Below, piece after piece: positions 63,767 through 64,000 of a DNA stretch of 64,000 bases. The DNA is from Alphaproteobacteria bacterium (GTDB lineage: Bacteria > Pseudomonadota > Alphaproteobacteria > Rhizobiales > Xanthobacteraceae), in NCBI GenBank assembly GCA_037200445.1, contig JBBCGH010000001.1:5019162-5083161 (forward strand), read 5' to 3'. The notes under the pieces were generated by a model. It ran no database searches, was not told where the DNA came from, and worked only from the letters and a program-made list of their open reading frames with translations. The translations under genes and the position numbers were made by a program. Numbering within the stretch: the stretch's first letter is position 1; each line of letters opens with the position of its first letter.

Positions 63767-64000
63767 CTACGCCTCCCAGGTCACCGGCAGATTGAACAGC
63801 CCACGGAACGCCCAGCCGCCGATGCGGACCGGCTCGCGCTCATCGAGCCGCAAGCCCTTGAGCCGCGCGAACACGCTGGGCAGCGCCACGTCGGCGATCA
63901 TCGCGCGGGAGGCGGCGGCGCCGGCGCAAAAGTGCGGTCCCGCGCCGAACGCGATGCTCTTGCCCGTATCGCGCGTCAGATCGAATTGATCGGCGTTCGC
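63767..64000 (-). CDS. Cytochrome P450, C-terminal fragment (continues outside the window)
   Basis: The minus strand encodes the end of a P450: ANADQFDLTRDTGKSIAFGA GPHFCAGAAASRAMIADVAL, with the heme-thiolate motif FGAGPHFCAGA, then VFARLKGLRLDEREPVRIGG WAFRGLFNLPVTWEA and a TAG stop. The full gene starts beyond the right edge. Bacterial class-I P450s of this style oxidise small hydrophobic substrates with ferredoxin. Which subfamily cannot be told from the fragment. Confidence 0.9.
   Translation of the reverse strand, partial: ANADQFDLTRDTGKSIAFGAGPHFCAGAAASRAMIADVALPSVFARLKGLRLDEREPVRIGGWAFRGLFNLPVTWEA

Overview
The window is GC-rich (about two thirds G+C by eye) chromosomal DNA from an alphaproteobacterium, most likely a hyphomicrobialean of the Bradyrhizobium/Xanthobacteraceae type (Pseudolabrys- or Rhodoplanes-like). 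The grounds are the gene content: a fused indolepyruvate ferredoxin oxidoreductase, cobalt-type nitrile hydratase, an ODC-homospermidine synthase cluster, many solitary solute-binding proteins, and several families of short palindromic intergenic repeats. No rRNA, tRNA, insertion sequence, phage or CRISPR array was seen. This is mostly a metabolic and transport region.

Layout. 0-7.4 kb (minus strand): indolepyruvate oxidoreductase, then a TRAP transporter-SDR-GST cluster. 7.4-10.1 kb (plus): nitrile hydratase alpha, beta and accessory protein, then a metallo-beta-lactamase-fold hydrolase. 10-14 kb (minus): a secreted protein and a DUF1007-NicO (Ni/Co transporter)-FAD oxygenase operon. 14-16.5 kb: a DUF883 protein and two divergent binding proteins. 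16.6-18.2 kb: a lower-GC islet with a BrnT/HTH toxin-antitoxin pair, a RelE remnant and an orphan protein. 18.3-21.9 kb: a gamma-glutamyltransferase and an M3 peptidase. 22-26.1 kb: a polyamine cluster (structured leader, ODC, GNAT, homospermidine synthase). 26.3-31.7 kb: a zinc island (WD40-CobW, znuA-znuB-znuC and a 51-residue His-rich membrane peptide behind a Zur-box-like operator). 31.7-36.5 kb: creatininase, a binding protein, and a chromate module (ChrA, rhodanese-ChrB, secreted protein) carrying two copies of a leader RNA. 36.6-45.4 kb: SDR, DMT exporter, pyruvate/acetoin dehydrogenase E1 alpha and beta, aldehyde dehydrogenase, an unusual E2, an orphan sugar ABC ATPase and a 2-hydroxyacid dehydrogenase. 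45.6-58.3 kb: a protease-inhibitor-like protein, LysR/MFS divergent pair, RadC, Map, DenD, LepB, a five-part catabolic/GNAT run, DUF2252 and a binding protein. 58.4-64 kb: IlvD/Edd dehydratase, two tandem K+-channel-like proteins, an aminotransferase, a broken DUF559 gene between inverted repeats, a secreted protein and the C-terminal end of a cytochrome P450.

The strongest unusual signal is a duplicated leader (35949-36020 and 36442-36513, minus strand). Each copy can hide its Shine-Dalgarno sequence in a perfect 8-bp hairpin and can form an alternative pseudoknot with upstream sequence, which is riboswitch architecture. One copy controls the rhodanese-ChrB/ChrA operon; the other controls a secreted protein of unknown function that begins with nearly the same codons. 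Metal handling recurs through the window (Co nitrile hydratase, NicO, CobW, ZnuABC).

At least four genes carry single-base indels (a small membrane protein, rhodanese-ChrB, DUF2252, and DUF559 with two). They may be real pseudogenes or consensus errors in the assembly, so these four reading frames should be treated with caution.
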